Made by a program: the position numbers and the translations under genes. DNA of 64,000 bases from Euryodendron excelsum (lineage: Eukaryota > Streptophyta > Magnoliopsida > Ericales > Pentaphylacaceae), in the NCBI GenBank assembly GCA_033060915.1, contig CM065383.1, forward strand, positions 12,120,001 to 12,184,000. The letters run 5' to 3'. The notes beneath the pieces were generated by a model. It had not been told where the DNA came from, ran no database searches, and saw only the letters and a program-made list of their open reading frames with translations. This document shows positions 23,687 through 35,174 of this stretch, piece by piece; the first letter of the stretch is position 1; the number at the start of each line of letters is the position of its first letter.

Positions 23687-23696
23687 AAAAACTTGA

Positions 23697-24963
23697 TGTG
23701 ATAATTTCATTACTCGTAAGCGCACGAATCGAATTGAAGTATAAGCATGTGAGTGCAACGTCGATCCCACAGGGACTTATAAAATTTTAAAAAATAAATT
23801 ATAATAAATGTACTCCACCCTAATCTAGTTAAGAAGTCTTGAATTTGTTTAACTAATCTAACAATAGGCAAAAATAACTAAATAACCAAATAAACAAGTA
23901 AACAATTAATTAGTAAATAATAATAAAGAGATAAGAGATATCAAATTAAAATGACTAAGATTTTAGAATCCACACACATGCATTATAATAACTTTTCACG
24001 TAATTCAAATTATTTTCCTAATTCACTTTATAATAATGTCGTAATCAAACTTGTTATTATGAAAAATATAACATTAAAATCACTTTAGTAAATAAACTAA
24101 TGTATACTCTTCCTATAATGTTCAAGATCAGAAATTCATATGTATCCATTCGAAAATAAATCACATAAGAAATCCAATACTTGAAATTATACCAATAAAT
24201 AACAGGGCTAATAATTAATCCAACAATCTCAAATCATGAACAAAATTCATATCCAAAATTATTGACTTTAATTAAATCTAGGCAAGAGTATTAAACAATC
24301 AAAGCACGTGTTTGGAAAATAAATATAAATCACATGTCAAGTCATTACAAAGTATGAAGTTTCATCCTCAATCCTAGTATAAAAACTTAGCCACTCATAG
24401 TTTTAACATCCATTAAAAGTAAGAAAAATAAAATATCAAACCTAGACACGTAAAAATAATAAAGCTTCAAAGCTTTATAGTTCCAAATCTTTGTCTTCTT
24501 TTTCTTCCTTTTTCTTTCTTTCTTCTTGATTTTTTTCTCTTCTATTCTCTTTTCTGTGCAGCAACTCCCTCCTTTTGCTGCAGCTGGTGGGCTAGGTAAG
24601 GTTAGGGTTTTTTTAATTCTTTTTCTTGTTTTTTTTCTTGCTGCCCCACCTCTTCACCCGTGCACAGCTATATAAATATATATATATATATATATATCTT
24701 CTTTATATATATATAAATATATAAATCTTGCTCCACTTTGACTCTTTCTTTAATGGTTGATAGACTTCTCCTTTTGTCTCCTTGCTTTAATAGAATTATT
24801 GAAAGATTTGATTCTTTAAGCACTTGTTTCCTATTTTGGCTGAGATTCTTCCTTTTTGCTCTTGTATCCAAATCTATAATAAAAATAATAATATAAATAA
24901 ATAAATAACAACTAAATAATATAATTAAATGGTGAAAATATATAAATTATGTGACTTATCACA
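23697..24963 (-). repeat. 5' LTR of element B (1,267 bp)
   Basis: On the plus strand the LTR opens with TGTGATAA and closes with TTATCACA, a perfect eight-base terminal inverted repeat. Its right end abuts A's gag-protease frame to within a base or two. Near the end, ATGTGA and TCACAT form a six-base hairpin. The motifs CGTAAGCGCACG and GTCGATCCCACAGGG near its start are shared with LTR D. An AT-rich run at 24,669-24,725 may include the minus-strand TATA region. The matching 3' LTR was not found in the window. Confidence 0.8.
24669..24725. repeat. (AT)n microsatellite in LTR B
   Basis: Some 55 bases are built almost only of alternating T and A, with a few interruptions (CTTCTT, AAATAT). Confidence 0.8.
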
Positions 24964-26826
24964 TGTCATTGTGTGGTAGTTGCACTCCTGCCAAATCATC
25001 ATCGGTGAAGGTTATGGCCTCAGCACTGCTGCTGACCTTTGCCTTTTTATTTGGGGCTTCTAACTACATTACCTCCCTGAGGTGTGCTGCTTTCTAAATC
25101 TCCGCCCGGTATCTGTGTGGGTCTACAGTTGCTGATTTTGCCGATCCATGGAGGACATTAATTACTTGGACAAGTTAAGTTCTAACTACCTTCTGGGGAG
25201 CGGCTTCCTGCTTTGTCTAGTCTGCCTCTCGCTTTGTCTTTTCTCAATCGATGTATTGGTCAAGGTGTCCCGCCTTTGCCAATTCTTCTAAATGGTTCTT
25301 TAGATTTTGGCAATTCTTGGTCTGATGCCCCTTTTCCCTGTGATAGGAACAAAACTTTCTTTGGTCTCGAGCGGCAGGGTCTACTCCCAACTTGGGGGGC
25401 CACTTGAAGAAGGGCTTGTCTCGTATTTAGGGCAAAATCTTGTAAATTGGGTCCTTGAAGACTGTGTTGACCCCTTATATCGATTTCTTGCCCTGAATGT
25501 TATTGTTGTTCTCCTCGTGTCTGGGCTTCTTGCTTTCACGCCCATCTTTCTTCTCGGTCTTCTCGCCGACCTTCTTTTGTTTCGGCTATGTTATATCCTC
25601 TTCCACCCACACATACTGTTCAATCCTTAGTATCAAGTCCTGTATGCGGGTGACTGGTTTCTTCATGAGGGATTGCCTCAACCAGTGTTCTCTGGGAAGG
25701 TCGATCTTGAACTGTGTAACAATTAACTGCTCATTGCAGTCCTCTATCTCGTTATAAGCCTGCCAGTATCTCCTTGCATACGTGCGTAATCCCTCGTCAT
25801 CTTTCTTTTGCAAGGTCAGCAAGTAGTCCACCTCCTTGGGTTGTTTGTTGTTTACTATGAAACGGTTTGTAAATAGTTTAGCAAGTTGTCTGCAGCTTGA
25901 CACTAACCTGGACTGTAACTTGTCAAACCATCGTAGAGCTACCTCTCCCAGGCTTGAAGGGAAAACTTGGCACATGAATGAATCATCATAGCTCTATAGT
26001 ACCATCATCTGCTTATAGTGCTAAACATGGGTAATAAGATCAACTTCCCATCATGAGGAGTGAACTTTGGTGGGGCAAATTTCCTTGGAGGTTGGCATGT
26101 CTCAATCTCTTTTATGAAAGGGGTAGAATCAATCTGGTCTAGGGCTCTTCTGGTTATATCTTGGGTTGTCTGCCCCTTTTGGTGCTTATCCCGATTATCG
26201 AGCTGATCTTCCAGCCACTTGTCCCAATCTTGCTACTTTGGCTCGACACTTGTCGGGTCTCTTACTGGTGTCCGATTTCTCCAAGGCTGCCGATCCTCTC
26301 GTCGTTCCATATAGTGCCATGTGCTGGTTGTATGGCTCCCTATTGCACGTGCAACCGTAGGGCTCATATTTCTTGAATCCGACCTCCTTCTATACCACCA
26401 ATTTGGTGATCTTTCATATACTCGTCCATCTCGTCTAGCAATTGCCCCCCTCATCACTTCAATTGTCGACCTGAGGTGGGCAATCTCTTCATCCCGCTGC
26501 CAGATCTCCCATTTAATTGTTTGGAATGACAAATTCCCAGCAACTCAGCCACTGGATGATGATGGATTTAAGTTCCTTCAATAATTCCTTCGGCGGTTTG
26601 GATTTCGGGCATACTACAAAGCCTGTGCTATTCCCTCCTGTCCTTTCTGCCGGTTGCCTCCAGGGAATCGTATCTCCAACCTGATGAAGTGTCCTCCAGG
26701 AGTTCGCACCGGATTATCATCATGCCGACTTGATTGGTGTGTGGCATCGTGACTACGAATGTCATGACTATCATCTAATTCCCTGTTGATGAGATCAACT
26801 CCTCCTTTGAGATAGCTGGTACTCAT
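24964..26826 (-). pseudogene. Gag of element A, up to the gag-protease border
   Basis: On the minus strand an ATG at 26,824-26,826 starts MSTSYLKGGVDLIN, 14 bases inside the primer site. The conserved retrotransposon gag core is open at 25,586-25,975: FPSSLGEVALRWFDKLQ, LAKLFTNRFIVNNKQ, LLTLQKKDDEGLRTYARRY and EQLIVTQFKIDLP. The protein then runs in broken frames to the Lys-rich zone and ITFTDDDLAGVQLPHND at 24,964, where LTR B interrupts it. The next residues continue at 11,894. Stops and frameshifts lie on both sides of the core. Sequence character fits Tat-lineage Ty3 gag. Confidence 0.8.
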
Positions 26827-26839
26827 TGTTGTGTTAGCC

Positions 26840-26857
26840 TTCCCACAGATGGCACCA
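26840..26857 (-). other. Primer binding site of element A
   Basis: The minus strand reads TGGTGCCATCTGTGGGAA, close to the TGGCGCCGTCTGTGGG site seen in many plant Ty3 elements of this type. It is two bases from the LTR border. Confidence 0.7.
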
Positions 26858-26859
26858 AT

Positions 26860-27358
26860 TGTAAGTGAAATTTTTAGGAAGGCTTGGTTGAACTCTTGAA
26901 ACCAAATTGATGAGCACAAACAATCTGCAAGAGAAGAAGACAGTGAGAATGTCTCAACCCTCTTTGGGCCGAAGGCAGTCCGATGATTAAGTTAGCAAGC
27001 TTAACCACAATGAATCAAATAAAATATTAGAGAGCTAAAACTCAAGTGAACGTACCTTACACCTTAATGGTTCGAGGTATTTATAGTGCTCGAAATGCCT
27101 TAATCCCATAAGGAATTGTATTCTGTCTCCTCCTAAGAGTTAATCTCTTTTGGATAATTGTTTAGTGTCCTAATCCTTTTAGGAATGAACTTGCATATAC
27201 TCCACCGACTTGGTCTTTGCTGAATCTGGGTCAAATTTATCACAATTGGGGCCTTCATTTGGGTATTGGTGAATTTGGGCCTTTCCTATCCCAAGTCAGC
27301 AGCATGTTGCCAGACAAGCAGGGTACAATAATTATAGGCCTCATTATTTTGACCCACA
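26860..27358 (-). repeat. 5' LTR of element A (about 500 bp)
   Basis: On the plus strand it runs from TGTAAGTG just after the primer site to GACCCACA at 27,358. Both ends follow TG...CA. A minus-strand TATA box at 27,078-27,085 supports orientation. The right end is set by composition and the terminal TGT/ACA match. The partner LTR is not in the window, probably lost or beyond element D. Confidence 0.6.
27078..27085 (-). promoter_or_regulatory. TATA box of LTR A
   Basis: The minus strand reads TATAAATA in GCACTATAAATACCTCG, about 270 bases after the LTR start, as expected for U3. Confidence 0.6.
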
Positions 27359-29939
27359 CTTTTACTATGGAGTAAAGACATGGACATTTGTTTCTCTACC
27401 TTGATGACGGAGTTGGACTGTCTATATATGTATATATATCTAAATATCTAACATTTTTTTTTCTGTGGCTAACTCCTGAGTTACTATTTCTAATATTTTA
27501 CTTTCTGCACTTTAATTTCAATTTTGTACATATAGTTATTTTCTTTTCTTTAAGTGGATTACCTTGAGTGAATAACCATTGGGTTATCATTTCTAACATT
27601 TTACTTTCTGCACTTTAATTTTATTTTTGTACATATAGTTATTTTCTTTTCTTTAAGTGGATAACCCTGAGTGGATAACCCCTGGGTTACCATTTCTAAC
27701 ATTTTACTTTTCGCATTTTAATTTTATTATTATACATTTAGTTATTTTTCTTTCTGTGGTTTACTTTTTGAGTTGATTCACCGTATATTTAAGTCGGCAC
27801 TGCTCGATATGATGACCATACAGTTTTATTTTTAATTCTTATTTTTAGTATTTATTTTTATTTGTTTATTGTGGATAACCTTATTTCAGGTTGAATCACT
27901 GCCTATTTAGGTCAACATCACACACTAAGGTTACCATAACATATTACTAACTTTTATTTTATTTTTTGTTGTTTTTGTTGTGCATGTTTTTAGTTTATTG
28001 TTGTCCTATTTTGTTTTTCCTTGTTTATTTAATTTTGTAGTTAGTTTCTCTTTAGTTGGAGGGACACGTTCGTTTTTCTTTTTATTTGGTTTGTTGTTTG
28101 TTTTAAATTTTTAATTTTGTCTTTCTGAATAGACACGTGTGTTAATAAAAATTGCAAAATAGAGTAATCGACTAATGTCAGGGAATCAAATGGTTTACTT
28201 AGATATTATTAAGGGTGGAGTAAATGTTAAGGCATTGAGACACTTGAGTTTCACCCAAACAGTAAACTATCTTGATTTGATGTCAAAAGTCTAATTCGAC
28301 TTTGTAATGATTATTCTTTTTAGGGTGTGTTAGGTTTGAGTATTTATCTTTATTTGTAAATATAACTAACATTTATTTTGTAAATATTTGCATTTTTATT
28401 TCAAAAAAAAAAACATGCGCAATGCCACGGAGCGTACAATTTGAATCTCTTAATGCACTTGAAATTTACAAAAGAGGTTTGCGTATCTTTTATAATTTTG
28501 TACAGTTTTATGTGAAATGCAAATGTAAATTTTGAGAATTTGTTGAAACATGTTTGCATTTATATTAGCACAAATTTTGTTTTATCCTTTCTTTTTTATA
28601 CAATTACAAGATTTTATCTTAATACATAGAAAGAGGCTATTTTACATCACTTATTATCATATTATGATAAGTTTAGTATTTATACATATTGTACAGTTTC
28701 ATCCTTATAAAAGTGGAGATTATTCACCAAGTAAGTTTTAAAGTCAATCATGCCTTTCGGAGTGTTTACATTTACTCTTAATAAATTTCTTTCATATTGC
28801 TCTTTCAATAGCTCTATTATACTTGTATTTGATTCAATTGTTTTAATTGCTTAGACAATTGAATATATTGAATTCTTAAAATTTTGAGCAATTGTGCACT
28901 TTCAAAATGAATCGAGGCCACCTTTGATCTTTTGAGTCACAAATTTCTTTGTTGAAATAATTCCCTTAAAACCATCTTTAAGTATAATTGCTAAAATTTT
29001 GTCTTTAAAAATGAAAATTCAAGTATCTTCACTTGTGCAAGTTGAATTAAGAAAGGAAGTGATCTATTTACAATATAAATTAAAATTTAGCAACAAAGGA
29101 AAGAAAAGAAAAAAGGGAAGTATGAAAAAGAAAAACAAAAAGAAATAAGAGGTTGTCTATTGAAAAAAATATATCAAATGAAATAGGAAAATTGAAGATA
29201 TGTATTCATTAATCAATTCATGCTTTGATTTCACATATTTTAAGCATTTTATCCTTTTTTTTCTTCCTACCTAATATCTCATGGCCAAATTACAACCTAA
29301 ACAAAGTCCTCGAGGATTTAATGTGTATATTGCTTGTTCATTCATTTCGTAGAAAATTCACTTATTAGTTGTTTGTGTGATTTTAACAATGAGTATTCTT
29401 TCATGGAGTTATGTCAAGTCGTCTCTCACTTTATATATTCACGTCATTTTCTTTATAGTTGTCTCTTTTATTTCACATTTACTCTTTCACAAGGACAACC
29501 AGTGTGAGATGCCTATTTTCTTTCTTTTTGAAAGAATATCCAGTGAGGTTGAATCAAAGCTTAAAGGATGTATCTGTGTTTTAATGTTGTAATATTTTTC
29601 TTATCATGTAATGATCACGCACACATAAAAGCCTCTCACATATTGTTTTAAAACATTATTTTGCTTGTGTATTAACGAGTAGGACATACAGAATAGGCTT
29701 GTGTTTTGATACATGTAATATTTTTTCTCATTATCCTCATTTGCAGACCACATTTTGATGTTTGTTAGTATCATTACTAAAAACCCTCAAGAGACACCAC
29801 TCATCCACTAAGAGTAACCTAGGATTTTCAAGGCTTGGTGCATATGCTAAATGCACTCGAGTTCCCTACGAAAGTGAACCTTATCTTTTTAAATATGTTT
29901 ATTGTTTTGCTAGGAACTAACAAAAGCTTAGTTGAGTGG
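27359..29939 (+). mobile_element. 3' noncoding part of element F
   Basis: No coding domain is present. The stretch is T-rich and holds a 103-bp tandem repeat (27,460-27,780) and purine- and pyrimidine-rich runs near 29,095-29,150 and 29,255-29,270. Words such as ACAAAGTCCTCGAGGATTT near 29,300 occur in the noncoding 3' part of plant Ty3 elements. It directly precedes the LTR at 29,940 on the plus strand, so it is read as the 3' tail of F. The gag-pol part is absent; it is either lost or displaced to the left by insertion of A. Confidence 0.45.
27460..27780 (+). repeat. 103-bp tandem repeat, three copies
   Basis: Copies start at about 27,481, 27,584 and 27,687 with the word TTACYATTTCTAAYATTTTA, giving a period of 103. 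The third copy is the most diverged. Confidence 0.8.
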
Positions 29940-29942
29940 TGC

Positions 29943-29966
29943 GATTGCACTCTAAAAAGTACAATT
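29943..29966. repeat. Terminal hairpin at the U3 start of LTR F
   Basis: The arms GATTGCACT and AGTACAATT flank the loop CTAAAA. Seven of nine pairs match. It is homologous to the hairpins in LTRs D and E. Confidence 0.6.
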
Positions 29967-30408
29967 AGAGTCCCTAACTATAGGTTAATGTTAGTTATTA
30001 TTTGTGTATTATTTATTATTTTAATATAAATTTAGTATTTTTAATGTTTTACACGCCGACCAAATTTGAAGATAAAATCGAGCAAAATAAAGTAAGGTGA
30101 TGTACATTATCTATATGAGCAAGTGTGGATATTATATTATATCTTTTACGGTATATATATTAAATATATTAAATTTTATCTTTTACTTTATATATAATAT
30201 ATTATATTATATTATTATTATTATATATATATCTATCACATGGGTAGGAAACGGATCCGCCGACGCAAGAAGACAAAAGGGAAAGGAGGAAAAGAAAAAA
30301 AGGAGAAAAAAAAAAAAAGAAAGGGAGGAGGAGGAAAAGAAAGGGGCAGCCAACAAGCTGGTTGTTCTTCGGCGCATCTTTTACATATGCCTTGCACATT
30401 CTAGCAAA

Positions 30409-30416
30409 TATAAATA
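30409..30416 (+). promoter_or_regulatory. TATA box of LTR F
   Basis: TATAAATA in GCAAATATAAATAGAGAAG lies about 470 bases into the LTR, where U3 should end. Confidence 0.6.
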
Positions 30417-32605
30417 GAGAAGTTATTCGTGCAGCAAAAAGGGGAGTCTAGGGAGAGCCGAGAGAGAGAAAGCAAATAGGGAGTCTCTTTGGAATTCCAT
30501 TTAGGATAAATTTTAGTCTTTTTATTTCAGTCTTTTATTTTATTGTTGTGTAAGTTATCTTTATGTATAAACATTTTTATTTATAAAGTATTTTTCTTTC
30601 ATGTCTTATCTTTTTAATAGAAGTATTTAGTTTTATTCTTGGAGCTAATTAAAAATATCGATTGACAGAATTGGGATGATCGATAAAGGTTTGTCTTTTC
30701 ATTCCATATTTATTTGAAAACTTAAAGTTTTTACACATATTTGGTATATTATATGCACGGGCATAGACACGTATATTTTATGCACGTAATGGCTACATGT
30801 ATTGTGAACAAATTTAGAATAGATATTTTTAGTCTAAAAGTAGAGTAGATATTTGTTTACTCTACGCGGGCCAAAGGCTTGGATATTTTATGCGGGTACT
30901 CTGTCTGGTATAGTTTATGACCAAAATTTCTGGTAAGGACCTAAGGCTCTTAATTCTAATCTATAATGTATTGCTTTTATATTCTTAGTAATTAAAATTT
31001 AGATCTTTTCAAAAACTGAGACTTTTCATTATGTTTGTACTATCTTCTGCCTTGATAAAGCAATCAGGATATGCAAATCGATAGTAAAGGTCTTTGATAA
31101 TAATTTAATAAGTATCTAGTCTAGAATATATGAAAACATGTGCCTTTAATTATGTTTGTTACACTCATACTCTGACAAAGCATTGCTAAGCGTTTATGAG
31201 TCTATGGTAAGGGTTTCATAATTTTAATTGAGTAATATTCTAGTGATTGATTATTTTGAATATACCAATCTACTAATTCATAAGGTTCAAGTAGGCTAAA
31301 CGATCAACAGTTGGTAAACCTATATTGATTATTTCTAAGTAAGTCGAGTAATTGAATCAATTGAATCCAAGTCTGTTTTATTTTATTATGTTTGATAAGT
31401 ATTTTTGGCCTCCATCTCAAAACCTTAAAAAGATTTTATTTTATTTTTATTTTTATTACATTTATCATCCGACTTTAATTATTATATCCATTCTTTGTGA
31501 TTTAATCCCGATCTTATCATGTTATTTTTATTATGTACTATTTCACTGCACCTACTCTTAGGTGTGTTAAGTAGATCAAACAAGAGGTTTTATAAAGTCT
31601 TGACTATCAATTCCCTTAATGAATAAAATAGTTGCTAGGCAAAGAAAAGGGCAAAAACAAAAAAATTCATATACTAAAAAATCATGCTCTCTCTGGTCTT
31701 TTGTCCGAAAGTCTACATGCGCATGGTGAAGGCAGTCCTTAATTCCCCATTTCTTTTCCCTCCCCCATCCCCCCACAAACAAGGAACCAACCTCCTTCCC
31801 TTTTCAGGTCCTTTCCCTAACCAAGCCTAGCATTAGCTCATGATATCTTAAGGATTAGACTTCACGCATAAACTTTTAATTGAGTTAAAAATATTTGGTG
31901 TTAGGAAGAACAAAAAATTAAGCCGCAAAGTTGAAACGTGGAATCCTCTGTAATCTCCCATAGTAGCTGAGCTGTGTAGTCAAGATTCCAAGAAGAACAT
32001 GCTATGGAGGCTTCCACTTCAACTTGATTAAAAAAATTAAGCCGCAAAGTTAACCCCATGTTGCTACAGCTTTCAAAAATGGGATTATGAAAAGCAATTA
32101 AGGCAGATTAGAGCCAGATCCCTTCCATGTGCAACCTTAACTATAACTTCTACAGTTGTTATTGGGACACTGAGATGTACTTATAAAACAATTAGCAGCT
32201 TTTCTTTTCTCACTGCAAAGAATCTAATGCAGCTAGCAGCCAAGATCCATGGTTAGATAGAGTAATATATACTATATTTTTAGTAAGCCAAAAGGAAGAA
32301 CTTTCAGTAATAGTTAGGGCTGCACATGTAAGGAAAAAAAGCCCCAAAAGAATCTCTCACCACATTCTTGGGGCATGCGTGTGAATGTGCAAGTACCAAC
32401 TTGTTTTAAAAGAGAAAAAGGCACACGGCATTTGTTTTCATAAAAAAATGGAAGACTTTTTTTTTTGGTAGATTAGACGGCGAAAGCTCCTAAGAAAGGG
32501 AGGGTAAGTTGAACCCATGATTGTGCAAGTTGAAGACATATGAAGGTTGTTGAAAAACAATTAAATCTCCGATCAAAGTTCAGTTGGCTGTAAATCCATG
32601 CTATG

Positions 32606-32901
32606 ATGTTTTCAGCTATGCAAAAAGCTGAGTTTAATCTTCATGGCTACATCTATAACATTCAAGAAGTCAAGGAGTTAAACTTTAGATAGAATCATCT
32701 TTCCTGCTTCATGTAATCTGCTTGTTGGTTACTTGCCAATGGTTTCCTTTTTCTATCTGTTTTGCTTCTTGGTTCAGGTTGTTAGCTCTCTTTTCTGTCA
32801 TGCCTTGCTTTGCTTGGCCAGTCTTGACTTCTACCCTGTATCCATTCAGTTTGTTCTCCTATTTCATTCTTAATAAATTTTGCTTTCAAAAAAAAAAAAA
32901 A
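32606..32901 (+). mobile_element. 5'-truncated LINE-like insert with A-tail
   Basis: About 300 bases end in TTCTTAATAAATTTTGC and a run of some 16 A. The insert is flanked by AAATCCATGCTATG (32,592-32,605) and AAATCCATGCTGTG (32,902-32,915), a 14-base target duplication with one mismatch. The layout fits target-primed reverse transcription of a LINE 3' end. A SINE cannot be excluded, as no coding sequence remains. Confidence 0.7.
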
Positions 32902-33027
32902 AAATCCATGCTGTGGATTCAAGCAAAATCAAGTGGATATGTTTTCAATTCAGATAGCTTTTTTTATTGTATTGAAGGTGTTAAATCTTTAAATCTTCTC
33001 CCCTGCTAAGCTAGTTTTCTCTCTGTG

Positions 33028-33184
33028 TTTGTGAAAGTTGAATCCTGTTCGACTTAGGAAGTGGGGTGTTTTCCCTTACCTGGTTGTGGTCCTTCTGTCA
33101 AACCTTTTGGTTTGTAGACTTCCTCAACCATCTGTGCCCCTTCAGCTATCAATTTATTTCTTTTGTTGTTCAAAAAAAAAAAAA
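33028..33184 (+). mobile_element. Second A-tailed LINE-like 3' end
   Basis: It ends in ATTTCTTTTGTTGTTC and about 13 A, followed by AAAATCCATTTTAC. Its style resembles the insert at 32,606. A clear target duplication was not found, so its left limit is a guess. Confidence 0.4.
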
Positions 33185-33969
33185 TCCATTTTACATATAG
33201 TTTCGATGCAGCAATGCCACCCATGATCCTTTTTCCGGCTGCTGACAGTGAGAAAATTTTGTTTGCATAGTATAACATGCGGGATATATATATATTGGCT
33301 GACCGGATGTTCGAGCCAGCTTAAGCAACATCGACTATTCTCAAAATTTGCGTAGTCTCTCATCCCGCACAAATCGAGTAAATATCTGGTTTTGCCCCTA
33401 GTGTGGTCGTGAGAAAAGTTCAACTGGTGACCAGCGGAGAGTGAACCACGGCCTGACCATCCCCATATATTTTGGGGAGATATATACTTACTAACAAAAA
33501 TAAGCATATATAATATACACATTCATAATATTCTGAAGCTCTTGTTTACCACAGAAAAAAAAAAAAAAAAAAAGAAGAAAAAATGATTGTGATGTTTTTA
33601 TTCTAAAAACTTTTGAAAGCTAAGCCGCGGCCATACCTAATGTTAGTGTCTTGGTATGATATTTTAGCTGAGCAATGGCCTTGAAAAGTTCTGGACATAT
33701 TGCTGTCCATCTCCATAGTTTTGTCACATGCATCTAGTTGCTGGCTGGTATAGCTCACTGTATAGAATCTTCCTGCATGTTGGGGACTCGCATGCTTCAT
33801 GCACCTTTTTTAACTCCTTAAAAACCAATGGAGGCAATGTTCCTTCCTTGTCCTCCTCCACCTTCTCATCTGATTCTTCTATCTCTGAGCTTGAGATCAT
33901 CTGATCAGTACTCTAATTGTTTAGGGTGACACAACTTTTCTGATTCGATCGATCGATATCAGTCTAGCC

Positions 33970-34264
33970 ATGACCAAGTTGATCAATTCGGCTTGCTTGT
34001 TTCTTCTTCTAGCATTTTTCTTCTATGAAATTCTTTATATCGAAGGAAGGAATTTGAAGTTGGAAAAGAATTTGAAGTGTGTGGACTCTGGAGCGCTTGA
34101 ATCCTAATGTAAAGATGAATTCCACTGCAATAAGCAAAGAGGTTGCAAGCCCTAGCCAGTTGAAACCATCTGGTGTTAGAACTATGGATGAAGGATATGT
34201 GGATTCTTTTCGACCCACGGTGCCTGGTCACAGTCCTGGTGTTGGTCATTCTGATCATGACTAA
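33970..34264 (+). pseudogene. CEP peptide precursor 1, frameshifted
   Basis: CEPs are secreted, hydroxyproline-bearing 15-residue signals read by CEPR leucine-rich receptor kinases in root growth and nitrogen-demand signalling. The ATG at 33,970 opens a hydrophobic signal peptide (MTKLINSACLFLLLAFFF), then IEGRNLK, and stops at a TAA after 45 codons (34,105). The CEP domain lies in another frame (34,079-34,264): SFRPTVPGHSPGVGH followed by SDHD and a stop, with the FRPT, PGHSPG and VGH hallmarks intact. One base gained or lost near 34,095-34,108 explains the split, since the second frame continues in the expected style. It is a young pseudogene or an assembly indel. A tiny unseen intron is less likely because CEP genes are normally intronless. 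Confidence 0.75.
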
Positions 34265-34435
34265 GATTCTATGGCCGCGGCTTGTGGGGATCATTGTGTT
34301 ATAAACAGCAATGTATTGTCTGCAGCATTTTCATTTTCAAGATTGAAGATTGTATGCAATATATTTCACTTCTAGTTCAGATCATAGCCTGCAATATATT
34401 GAATGCCTAATTTCAAGTTGAATTAGTTTTGCATT

Positions 34436-34440
<5 letters not shown>

Positions 34441-34493
<53 letters not shown>
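34441..34493. repeat. (CT)26 microsatellite
   Basis: An uninterrupted run of 53 bases of alternating C and T lies 177 bases after the stop of CEP gene 1, possibly within or just past its 3' UTR. Confidence 0.95.
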
Positions 34494-34496
<3 letters not shown>

Positions 34497-35110
34497 GTGT
34501 TATGATTTGTGTTTCATTTCATTTCCGCAAGCTTCAAAGTACACCATGTCCTCAAAAAACGTAAAATAGCTTTTTTATGCAAACTTCCTCGTTGATATTT
34601 CTGCTTTTAAAATAGTTAGCAAATCTCAGTCAATAACTTGCTCCTCGGTGTCCAAGACGCTAATTCATCATCCACACCAGAAAAATGAGGCGGTATGACA
34701 AACATAGTGTCCAGCCAATGGGTTGGCATGGTATTGAATTAGGATGATTTGGTAAATTGAGCTGTTAATTAGTTTTCCTTTTGACAACTAACTTACTGGA
34801 AAATAGTCTAGGAAGCAGCAAATAAATCAACTCATATTCCTTCCTTCAATACAAAGAACTTCATATCGTTATGATCCGAATCCTACATTTACATCTAGAA
34901 TAATCACACAGGGTTAATTAGTCCCATTTACAAAAGAAAAAGAAATGAAAACAATTGAAAAATGAAAAATGAAAAGAAAAGCAAAAACACTTGGCCGAAT
35001 GCCCTAAATAATGCTAGGGAACGTAGAACAATGTGCACTAACATGGAGGATGAATTTAATTGAGAACCGCATGTTCTGCGGCCGAGTTGCTTCCAAAACA
35101 ACAAGGAAGC

Positions 35111-35119
35111 AACACACAC

Positions 35120-35174
<55 letters not shown>
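35111..35174. repeat. Compound (CA)n(TA)n microsatellite
   Basis: About 44 bases of CA units run directly into about 20 bases of TA units. The 65-codon ORF across it is spurious. Confidence 0.95.

Larger units (their letters stand above)
29940..31582 (+). repeat. LTR of element F (about 1.64 kb)
   Basis: It opens TGCGATTGCACTCTAAAAAG with the same terminal hairpin as LTRs D and E, here at the U3 start on the plus strand. A TATA box sits at 30,409. It ends near GTAGATCAAACA at 31,582, after which no primer site or gag follows, so this is a 3' LTR with host DNA beyond. A 110-base TA-rich stretch (30,124-30,240) and a purine-rich block (30,277-30,345) lie in U3. Ends are uncertain by about 15 bases. 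Confidence 0.6.
31583..33969. other. Spacer with LINE-like tails, no gene seen
   Basis: No open frame with recognisable domains is present. A 21-base direct repeat (core AAATTAAGCCGCAAAGTT) occurs at 31,912-31,932 and 32,031-32,051. Two A-tailed inserts lie at 32,606-32,901 and about 33,028-33,184. An A-run lies at 33,555-33,573. The last 200 bases probably include the promoter of the CEP gene at 33,970, but no clear TATA box was identified. Confidence 0.5.

Noticed and set aside
27460..27780. CRISPR-like regular repeat
   Set aside because: The units are contiguous 103-base tandem copies without spacers, and the window is a plant nuclear genome.
33285..33480. GTTCGAGCC resembling a pol III B box, possibly a SINE
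   Set aside because: The only A-box-like word lies directly next to it instead of 30-40 bases away, and no A-tail or target duplication was found.
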